A stretch of DNA of 64,000 bases from Paracidovorax cattleyae (GTDB lineage Bacteria; Pseudomonadota; Gammaproteobacteria; Burkholderiales; Burkholderiaceae_C). Of this stretch, positions 24,088 to 33,481 are shown in pieces; within the stretch, counting starts at the first letter, position 1, and every line of letters starts with the position of its first letter. The position numbers and the translations under genes were made by a program. The stretch is taken from NCBI RefSeq assembly GCF_900104515.1, contig NZ_FNJL01000023.1, positions 31,703 through 95,702 of the forward strand, read 5' to 3'. The notes beneath the pieces were generated by a model, which ran no database searches, was not told the DNA's origin, and worked only from the letters and a program-made list of their open reading frames with translations.

Positions 24088-24431
24088 TGCCGGCCTTCAC
24101 CGATGTCCATGCCTGGCTGGCCGTGCTGGCCCTGGTGCTGGTCACCGTGCTCACGCGCAGCTTCTTCCTGCTGCCGCACGGCGAGCCGCGCCTGCCCGGC
24201 TGGCTGCGCCAGGGCCTGCGCCACGCACCCGTGGCCGCGCTGCTGGCCATGGTGGTGCCCGAGATCTTCCTGGACCAGGGCCGCCTCCCGACGGACTGGC
24301 ACGATGCACGCCTGGCCGCCGTGGCCGTGGCACTCATCTACCACGCGGCGCGGCGCGGCGACGTGACGGGCACCATACTGGCCGGCACGGTGACGCTGCT
24401 GGTGCTGCGCCTGGGGCTGGGGTGGGCGTGA
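24087..24431 (+). CDS. azlD: AzlD-type branched-chain amino acid exporter, small subunit
   Basis: A 114-residue protein with four helices, the normal size for AzlD/YgaH. ATG overlaps the azlC stop (TGATG). Characteristic segments: VLVTVLTRSFFLLPHGEPRL, LRHAPVAALLAMVVPEIFLD and ALIYHAARRGDVTGTILAG. It is the obligate partner of AzlC. It is followed by a 52-bp gap to the amidase. Confidence 0.88.
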   Translation: MPAFTDVHAWLAVLALVLVTVLTRSFFLLPHGEPRLPGWLRQGLRHAPVAALLAMVVPEIFLDQGRLPTDWHDARLAAVAVALIYHAARRGDVTGTILAGTVTLLVLRLGLGWA

Positions 24432-24483
24432 GCGCCGCACGGCAGCCAAACGACGACAAACGACGACAACATCAACGCAAGGT

Positions 24484-25968
24484 ATGCACATGAGCTTGGC
24501 AATGGGTTGGGACGAATGGGCCGCGCACGATGCGGTAGGACTGGCCGGACTGGTGCACCGGGGCGAGGTGACACCCGCCGAACTGGCCGCCCAGGCGGCG
24601 GCCGGCGTGACGAAGGTCAATCCCGCCCTGGGCGCGGTGGTCGAGGTCTTCGCCGATGCGGTGGCCGATCCGCAGCAGGCCGGCATGCAGCCCGGCGGCC
24701 CGCTGGCCGGCGTGCCCTTCTTCATGAAGGACCTGGGCCCTACCCTGGCCGGACGGCTGCAGGAGCAGGGTTCGCTCTTCATGCGCGGCAACCGCCCCAC
24801 CGAAGATGCCTGGCTCACGCAGCAGATGCGCCGGGCAGGTCTGAACCTGATGGGCCGCACCACCACGCCGGAGTTCGGCGTGTGCAGCTCGGCCGAGAAC
24901 CCGGCCGTCTATGTCACGCGCAATCCCTGGAACACCGGCTACACCACCTGCGGCTCGTCCGCGGGCACGGCGGCCATCGTGGCGGCGGGCGTGGTGCCGA
25001 TGTCGCACGCCACCGACGGGGGCGGCTCCATCCGCATCCCCGCGGGCTTCAACGGCAACATCGGCCTCAAGCCCTCGCGCGGCGTGTTCTCCATCGCACC
25101 CCACGCCTCGGACATCACGGGCTACGTCTCCACCCAGGGCTGCCACAGCCGCACGGTGCGCGACACCGCCGCCTTCGTCGATGCCTGCCGTGGCGGCGCG
25201 CCGGGCGAGTTCATGCCCTACTGGACCGCGCCCGAACCCTACACGGAACTGATCCGGCGCGACCCGGCCCGGCTGCGCATCGCCCTCTCGCACGAATGGG
25301 GCGACTACCGCGCCACGCCCGCCATCGTGGCGGAACTGGAAAAGGCCGGCCGCTTCCTCGAAAGCCTGGGCCACCAGGTGGATTGGGCGCTGCCGCAGGT
25401 GGACCTGCGCGCCGCCTTCCGCGCCCAGACCACCTGCTACATCAGCAACTTCGCCCAGGTCATCAACGGCCTGCTGGAGCGGCGCGGGCTCGAGCGGCCG
25501 CCCGCCGACCTGATCGAGCCGATCAACATCCGCATCTGGGAGGCGGGCCGCGGCCTGCCCTATGCCGAGCGCCACCGCATGCAGACCGTGTTCAACACCA
25601 CGGCGCGCGGCTTCGGCGCCTTCTTCGAGGCGTGGGACATCATCCTCACGCCCATCACCGCGCGGCCCACGCCGCCCGTGGGCACCACCGAATACCTCAC
25701 CACCAGCGACAACCCCGACGTGCTGGACTGGTTCGACAACCTCTGGCAATTCTTCGCCTACACGCCGCTGTCCAACCTCTGCGGCATTCCGGCCATCTCG
25801 CTGCCCATGGGCGCGCAGGACCACGGCCTGCCCTTCGGCATCCACGCCCAGGCCCGGCAGGGCCACGACGGCCTGCTGCTGCAACTGGCGGCGCAGATCG
25901 AGCGTGCGCTCGGCGGGCGCTGGAACGATGGCCGAAGGCCGGGGGTGCACGTGGCGGCTGCGCCATAG
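24484..25968 (+). CDS. Amidase-signature family hydrolase
   Basis: A 494-residue cytoplasmic amidase. The Ser-cisSer-Lys catalytic set is visible: Lys in GVPFFMKDLGPTLAG (about residue 82), the amidase signature around TTCGSSAGTAAIVAAGVVPM, and the nucleophile region HATDGGGSIRIPAGFNGNIGLKPSRG. The C-terminal half (PLSNLCGIPAISLPMG, GLPFGIHAQARQGHDGLLLQL) is typical. Two further in-frame ATGs follow within 18 bp, so the start is uncertain by a few residues. As last gene of the ABC/AzlCD operon it probably hydrolyses the imported amide; the substrate cannot be deduced from sequence. Confidence 0.92.
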   Translation: MHMSLAMGWDEWAAHDAVGLAGLVHRGEVTPAELAAQAAAGVTKVNPALGAVVEVFADAVADPQQAGMQPGGPLAGVPFFMKDLGPTLAGRLQEQGSLFMRGNRPTEDAWLTQQMRRAGLNLMGRTTTPEFGVCSSAENPAVYVTRNPWNTGYTTCGSSAGTAAIVAAGVVPMSHATDGGGSIRIPAGFNGNIGLKPSRGVFSIAPHASDITGYVSTQGCHSRTVRDTAAFVDACRGGAPGEFMPYWTAPEPYTELIRRDPARLRIALSHEWGDYRATPAIVAELEKAGRFLESLGHQVDWALPQVDLRAAFRAQTTCYISNFAQVINGLLERRGLERPPADLIEPINIRIWEAGRGLPYAERHRMQTVFNTTARGFGAFFEAWDIILTPITARPTPPVGTTEYLTTSDNPDVLDWFDNLWQFFAYTPLSNLCGIPAISLPMGAQDHGLPFGIHAQARQGHDGLLLQLAAQIERALGGRWNDGRRPGVHVAAAP

Positions 25969-26067
25969 AGAGAGCGGAGAGCGCGGCCCGGCAGTAGCGC
26001 GGTTCTCCCACGGCAGGGCACGCAGGAGCCGGGTACAGTGGCCCATCGCCCAGGAGACACCCCACCG

Positions 26068-26952
26068 ATGGAATTGTGCCCGCCCTTCTCCCGCATCGAC
26101 CCCGCCCTGGCCCGCCAATGGGCCGGCTGGCAACCGAAGGAGTTCGCCAGCGTGCCCGCGCGCCGCAAGGATCTGCCCAGCCTGGACCTGAAGCGCTTCG
26201 ACCCCGGCGCCAAGCCGTTTTCCTCGGGCGAGAAGGCCATGGACAAGGCTGCCGTGGAAGCGCTGGCCGAGGAACTGGACGCCCTGCAGAACCTGTTCTA
26301 TGCCGACCGGCGCTACAAGCTGCTGGTTCTGCTGCAGGGCACCGACACCTCCGGCAAGGACGGCACCGTCCGCGGCGTGTTCGGCCGCATGAGCGCCCTG
26401 GGCGTGCGCGCCGTGGGCTGGAAGGCCCCCACCGAGACCGAGCGCGCGCACGACTACCTCTGGCGCATCCATGCCCAGGTGCCCGGGGCCGGCGAAACCG
26501 TGGTCTTCAACCGCAGCCACTACGAGGACGTGCTGGTGCCGGTGGTGCAGGGCTGGATCACGCCGGAGCAGCACGCCCAGCGCCTGGCGCACATCAACGA
26601 CTTCGAGCGCATGCTGGCCGAAACCGGCACGGTGATCGTCAAGTTCATGCTGCACATCGGCAAGGACGAGCAGCGCGAGCGCCTGCAGGCCCGGCTGGAC
26701 GACCCGGCCAAGCACTGGAAGTTCGAGATGGGCGACATCGCGGCGCGCAGGCAGTGGGATGACTACCAGCGCGCCTACGAAGCCCTGCTGCCGGCCACCC
26801 ACACGCCCTGGGCACCGTGGACCATCGTGCCGGCGAATTCCAAGACGCACCGCAACCTGATGATCGCCACCGTGCTGCGCGCGGTGCTGCAGAACCTGGA
26901 CCTGCGCTACCCCGAGGGCGATCCCGCGCTGGCCCACTTCAAGATCGAGTGA
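26068..26952 (+). CDS. ppk2: Polyphosphate kinase 2 family protein
   Basis: A 294-residue PPK2 that transfers phosphate between polyphosphate and nucleotides in the cytoplasm. Walker A is LLQGTDTSGKDGTVRGVFG (about residue 90), followed by GWKAPTETERAHDYLWRIH, the Walker B-like VVFNRSHYEDVLVPVV, the lid region FMLHIGKDEQRERLQARLDD and PWTIVPANSKTHRNLMI. All are in the family order. Start at the ATG with CAGGAGA 11 bases upstream. Single-domain form; whether it prefers NMP or NDP cannot be decided by eye. Stands alone between the amidase and gdhA. Confidence 0.92.
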   Translation: MELCPPFSRIDPALARQWAGWQPKEFASVPARRKDLPSLDLKRFDPGAKPFSSGEKAMDKAAVEALAEELDALQNLFYADRRYKLLVLLQGTDTSGKDGTVRGVFGRMSALGVRAVGWKAPTETERAHDYLWRIHAQVPGAGETVVFNRSHYEDVLVPVVQGWITPEQHAQRLAHINDFERMLAETGTVIVKFMLHIGKDEQRERLQARLDDPAKHWKFEMGDIAARRQWDDYQRAYEALLPATHTPWAPWTIVPANSKTHRNLMIATVLRAVLQNLDLRYPEGDPALAHFKIE

Positions 26953-27012
26953 CACCGCCGCCATGCACGCCGCGCCCTGCCCCATTCCGCCCATTGGAAT
27001 ACATTCGCACCT

Positions 27013-27033
27013 GTTATGCATCCGCCGCATAAC
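27013..27033. promoter_or_regulatory. Inverted repeat upstream of gdhA
   Basis: GTTATGC and its exact complement GCATAAC are separated by 7 bp, about 90 bp before the gdhA start. It is the only strong dyad in the 171-bp gap and could be an operator for nitrogen or glutamate control. No known consensus matched. Confidence 0.35.
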
Positions 27034-27123
27034 CCGGAAACACTCAGGCCTTGGACAGCCCCGGGGGCCGGGCATACAGTCGCTGGCCTGACCCTACCTC
27101 CTACACCCAAGGGAAACATCCGC

Positions 27124-28425
<1,302 letters not shown>

Positions 28426-28495
28426 TGCACTGACATCGGCAAGACCGACCGCCCCTGCCGTGCGTGCCCCATCGAGCGTGCACGGCAGGAAGCAG

Positions 28496-28529
28496 CCGCC
28501 AGCGCCCTGCCCGGACCTGGCGGTTTTTT
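28496..28529 (+). terminator. Intrinsic terminator after gdhA
   Basis: ccgccag at 28496-28502 pairs with ctggcgg at 28517-28523 and is followed at once by six T at 28524-28529. It lies 70 bp after the gdhA stop. The convergent 28590 gene ends just beyond it. Confidence 0.85.
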
Positions 28530-28589
28530 CATGGCATGTCATGCGCCACCATGCCCGTAGCCGTGCCGCCCGCCGGGGAGCCCGGTCCG

Positions 28590-29687
28590 TCAGACCGATC
28601 GGCGGGATGGCACCACCCGCAGCGCCAGGCAGAAGGGTTGTTCACAGGGCGCCCGGCCCTCGTAGGGGCAGCCCGGCTGGTCGCACGGCGGTACCGCGCC
28701 CCGGCGAGCGGCGGCCTCGGCCTCCTCGTCCTCCCGGCGCCAGCCGCTGGCCTGCAGCGCCGCCATCTGCAGCCACGGATCAGGACGCAGGGCGGACTGC
28801 ATCCACTCGCGCCCGTACAGGCCCTGCTGGGGCGGTGGCTGGAACTCCAGGGACAGGAGCGCGCTCGTCCTGCCCTGCGCGCCCGCCTCGTCCCGGACCG
28901 GCTGCAGCACCAGCGCGAACACGCCCGGTTCCAGCCGTGCCTGCCGCCCGGGGAACGGCACGGACAGGGCCTGCGCGCCCGCGGATGCCGCGCCGCCCGC
29001 CAGGCCCGCGGATGCTCCGGCGGCCGCACCGCGCTCCGCCCAGGCCGACGGCACCTGGAGCGTGAAGGCGAAACCCCGTTCGCCGTCTTCCGCCTGCACG
29101 CGGCCCTGCCCCACGCGCCAGGTCTGCAGGGCCGCCGGACCGCCCTGTGCCGATACGGCCGCCCGCAGCGCCCGCGCCATGTCCGCCGTCCAGGGCTGGG
29201 CCGACACCACGCGCAGGGCCGGGCCGCCGGCCTCCGCCAGGCGGTGCACCAGCATGCCGAGCAGGGAGCGCATGGGCCCGCCGACCCCGCCGGTGGGCCA
29301 GGCCTCGCCCGGGCCGTCCACCGGGGCCATGCCCGCAGCCGGTGCAGGCACGGCCACGCCGGGCAGCCCGGCCGGGGGCCGGCCCGCCCTCGGCGAGCCC
29401 TGGCCCGCGCTGCCGGGTACCGCCGCGCCGGGGCGCGGGGCTGCGGCCGGGCCGGGGCCCAGCGCGGCATCCGCACGTGCGCGGGCCTCGGGGGACACGC
29501 TCACGCGCTCGGTGGACGGCAGGGGCTGGGGCGCCGCCCCGGGTGGCGGAACCGGGGCCGAGGGGGAGGTATCGCCGCCACGGTCGGTGCCGAGCAGCAT
29601 GCCCTGCCGCTGCAGTGCGGCTTCCGCGAACAGGCGCGCCAGGGCGCCCTGCGGCGGGAGCGGCGGATCGATGGATGAAGGAGGCAT
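28590..29687 (-). CDS. Hypothetical Pro/Ala-rich protein with C-terminal four-Cys knuckle
   Basis: Not recognised. A 365-residue protein with no signal peptide or clear membrane helix. Residues about 40-130 are low-complexity Pro/Ala/Gly. Residues about 140-330 look folded, with MRSLLGMLVHRLAEAGG, ALRVVSAQPWTADMARALRA, GERGFAFTLQVPSAW and ALLSLEFQPPPQQGLYGREWMQS. The C-terminus carries PPCDQPGCPYEGRAPCEQPF then C, a C-x4-C-x7-C-x4-C spacing suitable for a metal site. The disordered linker between regions resembles FliK-like proteins, but I see no firm homology. The ATG at 29687 is preferred to an upstream GTG at 29714. Monocistronic on the minus strand. Confidence 0.7.
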   Translation of the reverse strand: MPPSSIDPPLPPQGALARLFAEAALQRQGMLLGTDRGGDTSPSAPVPPPGAAPQPLPSTERVSVSPEARARADAALGPGPAAAPRPGAAVPGSAGQGSPRAGRPPAGLPGVAVPAPAAGMAPVDGPGEAWPTGGVGGPMRSLLGMLVHRLAEAGGPALRVVSAQPWTADMARALRAAVSAQGGPAALQTWRVGQGRVQAEDGERGFAFTLQVPSAWAERGAAAGASAGLAGGAASAGAQALSVPFPGRQARLEPGVFALVLQPVRDEAGAQGRTSALLSLEFQPPPQQGLYGREWMQSALRPDPWLQMAALQASGWRREDEEAEAAARRGAVPPCDQPGCPYEGRAPCEQPFCLALRVVPSRRSV

Positions 29688-29806
29688 GGCGTTTCCGGAA
29701 GACCGGCCGCGCACGGCAGCCTGACGGGATTCTGCGGCCTGGCGGCCGCGAGCGCCATGCCTGCCGGCGCGTGCCTGCGGCGACGCGCCAGCCAGGCCTT
29801 ACCGCC

Positions 29807-30673
29807 TCAGGGCGCGGGGGCTTGCAGGGCCACGGCTTCCAGGTGGAAGCGCAGCGCCGCCTGCAGCAGGGCGGGAGGCGCGGTGCCGTCCGCGGATTCA
29901 CCCGACTTCAGGGCGATGCCCGTGCCGTCGCCCCTGGCCGTGGCGACGCGGCGTACGACCAGGAACTGCTGCGTCCTGCTGCCGGCCGCCTGCGAGTAGC
30001 CCTCGCCATCGTGGATGCTGTAGTTCATCACGTAGGCGCGCTGCAAGGTGCCGCTGCTGTTGACGCGCACGCACAACACGCTGCCTGCCAGGGTGCCGGA
30101 CACCTGGTGCTCGCAGCCGAACAGGCCGTCGCTGCTCGCCAGCAGGCCGTTGCCGTTGCTGGACCCCGCAAGCGGCGTGTCCAGCAGCGCGGCATCGGCG
30201 CGGGTGCCTTCGGAGCCCACCGAGGTGAAGGTCCAGATGCCCGCCAGGCTGGACGCCTTCTGCGGATAACCGAAGTTGAAACGGGAGATGGCCTTTTCCG
30301 GCTCGTTCGGGAAGGTGATGAAACCGGTCGTCCCGCTGGTGAAGCGGATGGTCACGTTGCCGGGGCTGCCGGCTTCGGTGCCCGACAGCGCGGGGCTGCC
30401 GAAATAGCGCCCGCCGGCATACCGGTTCAGGCGCGCCGTGACCTGGTTGTCCGTCACGTCGCCGACGGCAAGATAGAACGTGGGCTGGCCGTTGTTCTCG
30501 TAGGCATACATCTGCAGGGCGAGCGTGCCGTTCTGCACGTCCACCGACAGGCCACGTCCCGGCTTGCCATTCACTTCCGATGTCACGACCCAGGTGCCGG
30601 CCTGGGGCTCATAGGCGTGCGCGCCCGCAGCGCACGCCAGCAGCGTGACCGCTGCCCATTGCTTGAAAACCAA
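29807..30673 (-). CDS. Secreted hypothetical protein with duplicated beta-rich units
   Basis: Not recognised. The protein begins MVFKQWAAVTLLACAAGAHA when started at a TTG, a clean signal peptide. The TTG at 30673 is chosen because GGAGGAG lies 5 bases upstream; the upstream GTG at 30688 would place this ribosome site inside the gene. The 288-residue product has a mature part rich in Gly, Ser, Thr and beta-prone segments (AGTWVVTSEVNGKPGRGLSV, TLALQMYAYENNGQPTFYLA, LAGIWTFTSVGSEGTRADAA). It looks like two WxFxS-type halves each giving a small barrel. Likely periplasmic or exported. No partner gene is evident; it is 118 bp from the preceding minus-strand gene. Confidence 0.75.
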   Translation of the reverse strand: MVFKQWAAVTLLACAAGAHAYEPQAGTWVVTSEVNGKPGRGLSVDVQNGTLALQMYAYENNGQPTFYLAVGDVTDNQVTARLNRYAGGRYFGSPALSGTEAGSPGNVTIRFTSGTTGFITFPNEPEKAISRFNFGYPQKASSLAGIWTFTSVGSEGTRADAALLDTPLAGSSNGNGLLASSDGLFGCEHQVSGTLAGSVLCVRVNSSGTLQRAYVMNYSIHDGEGYSQAAGSRTQQFLVVRRVATARGDGTGIALKSGESADGTAPPALLQAALRFHLEAVALQAPAP

Positions 30674-30810
30674 AGCGCTCTCCTCCACAGAAAGTCACGC
30701 CGTTATACCGAACCCGGGAGGAAATGTGAATATTTGTAATCAATTCACCCCGGGTCACGCTCGGCCACTTGATTTGTCAGCAGCGCGTAAGCGTCACGCC
30801 CTAGCGCCCG

Positions 30811-30972
30811 GCGAATCTCTGCAAGAATCACCGCGCCGTGTGCATCTGCGGATCGGGCGGTCTGCGGCGTTGCAAATCCTCGCAATAGCCGGGCTATTGC
30901 TCCGGTGTGCGCCTTGCAGCCCATCCCGATCCACAGCGCACACCTTCCGCTCGATTCGTGCAGAGATTCCCT
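30811..30972. repeat. Long imperfect inverted repeat (about 80-nt arms)
   Basis: The left arm starts gcgaatctctgcaagaatc and the right arm ends gattcgtgcagagattccc. The two arms stay complementary with short mismatched stretches (shared blocks gaatctctgca, gtgtgc, ggatcggg, gcaatagcc) down to a perfect 9-bp stem gcaatagcc/ggctattgc at 30882-30900 with a one-base centre. The whole could extrude as a cruciform or be transcribed as a roughly 160-nt hairpin. The surrounding gap 30674-31079 shows no gene. Confidence 0.75.
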
Positions 30973-31022
30973 AGCGCCGGCCCGGCAGCATGCGCGTGAG
31001 CACGTCGTCGCGCCGCACGCGG

Positions 31023-31043
31023 TGACATACGGAGCGTATGTCA
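31023..31043. repeat. Perfect 9-bp palindrome downstream of the helicase gene
   Basis: TGACATACG and its exact complement CGTATGTCA are separated by GAG. It lies 37 bp beyond the helicase stop (on the minus strand) and 50 bp from the long inverted repeat. There is no T-run on either side, so it is not a standard terminator; an operator-like or repeat-derived origin is possible. Confidence 0.6.
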
Positions 31044-31079
31044 ATTCAGTGTGCCACCCGGCTTTGCCTGCCGCCCCGC

Positions 31080-33470
31080 TCAGACATGCCACCACGCGGG
31101 CAGCAGCCGCCGCACCTGCGCGCGCGCGAAGCGGTCGTCGATGAGGTGCACCACGCCTTCGTCCCCGGGCGTGCGGATCACCCGGCCCGCGGCCTGCACG
31201 ACCTTCTGCAGGCCCGGGTAGAGGTAGGTGTAGTCGTAGCCCTCTCCGAAGAGCCGGTCCATGCGCTCGCGCACCTGCTCGTTCACCGGGTTCACCTGCG
31301 GCAGCCCCAGGGTGGAGAGAAATGCACCGATCAGCCGGCGGCCGGGCAGGTCGATGCCCTCGGCGAAGGCGCCGCCCAGCACCGCGAAGCCGATGCCCTG
31401 CCCGTCTTCGGTAAAGCGCTCCAGGAACGCGCGCTGCCCGGCCTCCTGCATGCGGCGCGACTGGCACCAGTGCGGCACGCCGGGATGGCGCTGCGCGAAC
31501 ACCTCCGCCACCTGCTGCAGGTAGTCGTAGCTGCTGAAAAAGGCCAGGTAGTTGCCGGGCCGGCCCGCGAACTGGCGCGCCATGAGGTCGGCGATGGGCT
31601 GCGCCGAGGCGGCGCGATGCGCATAGCGCGTGGAGATGTGGCGCGCGATATGCACCTGCAGCTGCGCCGCCTGGAAGGGCGAGGCCACGTCGGTGCGGAC
31701 ATGGTCCTGCGGCAGTCCGAGCAGGTCGGCGTAGTAGTCCATGGGCTGCAGCGTGGCGGAAAACAGCGTGCTCGACTGCGCGGCCTGCAGGCGCGGCCCC
31801 AGGAACGGCGCGGGCACCAGGTTGCGCACGCAGACCACGGAACTGCCGGCGGCGCCCTGCGCGGGGCGGCTCACGTCCACGATGGAATGGGCGTCCAGCA
31901 GTTCGGCCATGCGCAGCAGCTGCAGCACCTCCAGGTGGAAGGTCTGCAGCGCGGCATCCATCTGCTCCGGATGCTCCGCAAAGTGCTCGCCCAGCGCGAC
32001 CGAGCACTGCTGCAGCGCCGCCAGCAGCTTGCCGGGGAAGGCCTCCAGCACGGCGTAGTCGCCCGGCTGCTCCCTGTCCAGCGCCACCCGGCAGCGCCGC
32101 ACGCGGTCGAGGGCCTTCTTCACGGCCGGCACGGCGGCGGCGGTGGCCGAGCGGCGGGCCTGGAAGAGCGAATCCGGCAGCAGTTCCGCGCTGTACATGC
32201 GCCGTCCGCGCTCCACCAGGTTGTGCGCTTCGTCCACCAGCAGGGCCACGCGCCACTGGCCGGCCTGCGCCAGGCCGTGCAGCAGGCCGCCCATGTCGAA
32301 GTAGTAGTGGTAGTCGCCCACCGCCACGTCGGCCCAGCGCGCGAGCTCCTGGCCCAGGTAGTAGGGGCACACCCCGTGGCGCAGGGCGGCATCGCGCACG
32401 CGGGCCTGGTCCAGCGGCGCAGGCGCCCCGCCGCCGGGCGGATGCAGCGCATCGGCCCGCGCGGCCGGCAGCCGGTCGTAGAAGCCGCGCGCGAGCGGGC
32501 AGGCATCGCCATGGCAGGCGCTGCCCGGGTATTCGCAGGACTTCTCGCGCGCCACCAGTTCCAGCACGCGCAAGGGCAGGGCCGCCGCGAAAGCTTCACG
32601 CGGGCACTGCGCCGGTGCCGCCGCGATGCGGGCGAGCGCATCCAGGGCCACCTGCCGCCCGGAGGTCTTGGCCGCGAGGAAAAAGACCTTGTCGATGCCC
32701 GTGCCCGGCGCGGCCTTGAGCAGCGGGAACAGCGTGCCTACCGTCTTGCCGATGCCCGTGGGCGCCTGCGCGAGCAGGCAGCGGCCGGCGACGGCAGTGC
32801 GGTACACGGCCTCGGCCAGGGGCCGCTGGCCTGCGCGGAAGCCCCCTGCGAACGGAAAGGACAGGGTGCGCAGCGCGGCGTCGCGCTCCGCCCGGTGGGC
32901 CACCTCCTGCACGGCCCAGTCCATGAAACGGCCGCACAGCGTCTCGAAATGCGCCTGCAGCGCCTGCGCCGTCCAGTCCTCGGACAGCACGGTTTCCTTC
33001 TGGGTGCCGATGTCCAGATAGACAAGCGACACGGTGAGCCCCGGCAGCCCGCGCGAGGCGCACAGCAGCCATCCGTACACCCTGGCCTGCGCCCAGTGCA
33101 GCGCACGGTGGGCGGCCGGCTGGCGGTCGAGCCGGCCCTTGAAGGTCTTGACCTCGTCCACGCGGCCCGCCGCGGCATCGAATCCGTCGGCGCGCCCCCG
33201 CACGCGCAGCAGGCCGCACACGCCTTCCAGCGGCACCTCGGCCTCGTAGCCGGAGGACCCGGCCACCCGGCGGGCGGCCACCGCGGCATGGCCCGCCATG
33301 CCCTCCCGCGCCGTGGGCGCCGGGGTGAAGCGCAGATCGAGGTCGCCCTGCTTGGCGGTGAATTCGCACAGCTCGCGCACGGCGACGGCATAGCCCTGCG
33401 GCGGCGCACGCTCCGCGCCGGGCACTCCAGAGTCCGCGGGCTCCATGGCAGGTTCCGCTGTCGTCCGCAT
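31080..33470 (-). CDS. XPD/DinG-like FeS helicase with N-terminal PD-(D/E)XK-like domain
   Basis: A 796-residue superfamily 2 helicase. An N-terminal domain (about 40-170) has GRADGFDAAAGRVDEVKTFK and QARVYGWLLC, the spacing of a PD-(D/E)XK nuclease fold (D then E-x-K). Helicase motif I is LLAQAPTGIGKTVGTLFPLL near residue 240. An FeS cluster is indicated by four Cys, CEYPGSACHGDACP near 312-325 and HGVCPYY near 375. The DEAH box is LLVDEAHNLVERG near 408, and motifs V/VI are FAVLGGAFAEGIDLPG and QAAGRVIRTPGDEG. The open frame upstream to 34451 is shadow; the ATG at 33470 lies 11 bp after the preceding nuclease-like gene. Probably processes branched or damaged DNA with that partner. Confidence 0.9.
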   Translation of the reverse strand: MRTTAEPAMEPADSGVPGAERAPPQGYAVAVRELCEFTAKQGDLDLRFTPAPTAREGMAGHAAVAARRVAGSSGYEAEVPLEGVCGLLRVRGRADGFDAAAGRVDEVKTFKGRLDRQPAAHRALHWAQARVYGWLLCASRGLPGLTVSLVYLDIGTQKETVLSEDWTAQALQAHFETLCGRFMDWAVQEVAHRAERDAALRTLSFPFAGGFRAGQRPLAEAVYRTAVAGRCLLAQAPTGIGKTVGTLFPLLKAAPGTGIDKVFFLAAKTSGRQVALDALARIAAAPAQCPREAFAAALPLRVLELVAREKSCEYPGSACHGDACPLARGFYDRLPAARADALHPPGGGAPAPLDQARVRDAALRHGVCPYYLGQELARWADVAVGDYHYYFDMGGLLHGLAQAGQWRVALLVDEAHNLVERGRRMYSAELLPDSLFQARRSATAAAVPAVKKALDRVRRCRVALDREQPGDYAVLEAFPGKLLAALQQCSVALGEHFAEHPEQMDAALQTFHLEVLQLLRMAELLDAHSIVDVSRPAQGAAGSSVVCVRNLVPAPFLGPRLQAAQSSTLFSATLQPMDYYADLLGLPQDHVRTDVASPFQAAQLQVHIARHISTRYAHRAASAQPIADLMARQFAGRPGNYLAFFSSYDYLQQVAEVFAQRHPGVPHWCQSRRMQEAGQRAFLERFTEDGQGIGFAVLGGAFAEGIDLPGRRLIGAFLSTLGLPQVNPVNEQVRERMDRLFGEGYDYTYLYPGLQKVVQAAGRVIRTPGDEGVVHLIDDRFARAQVRRLLPAWWHV

Positions 33471-33481
33471 GGGCTGGCGCG

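Noticed and set aside
31023..31043. Intrinsic terminator for the helicase gene
   Set aside because: The palindrome is perfect, but there is no T-run after it on the minus strand.
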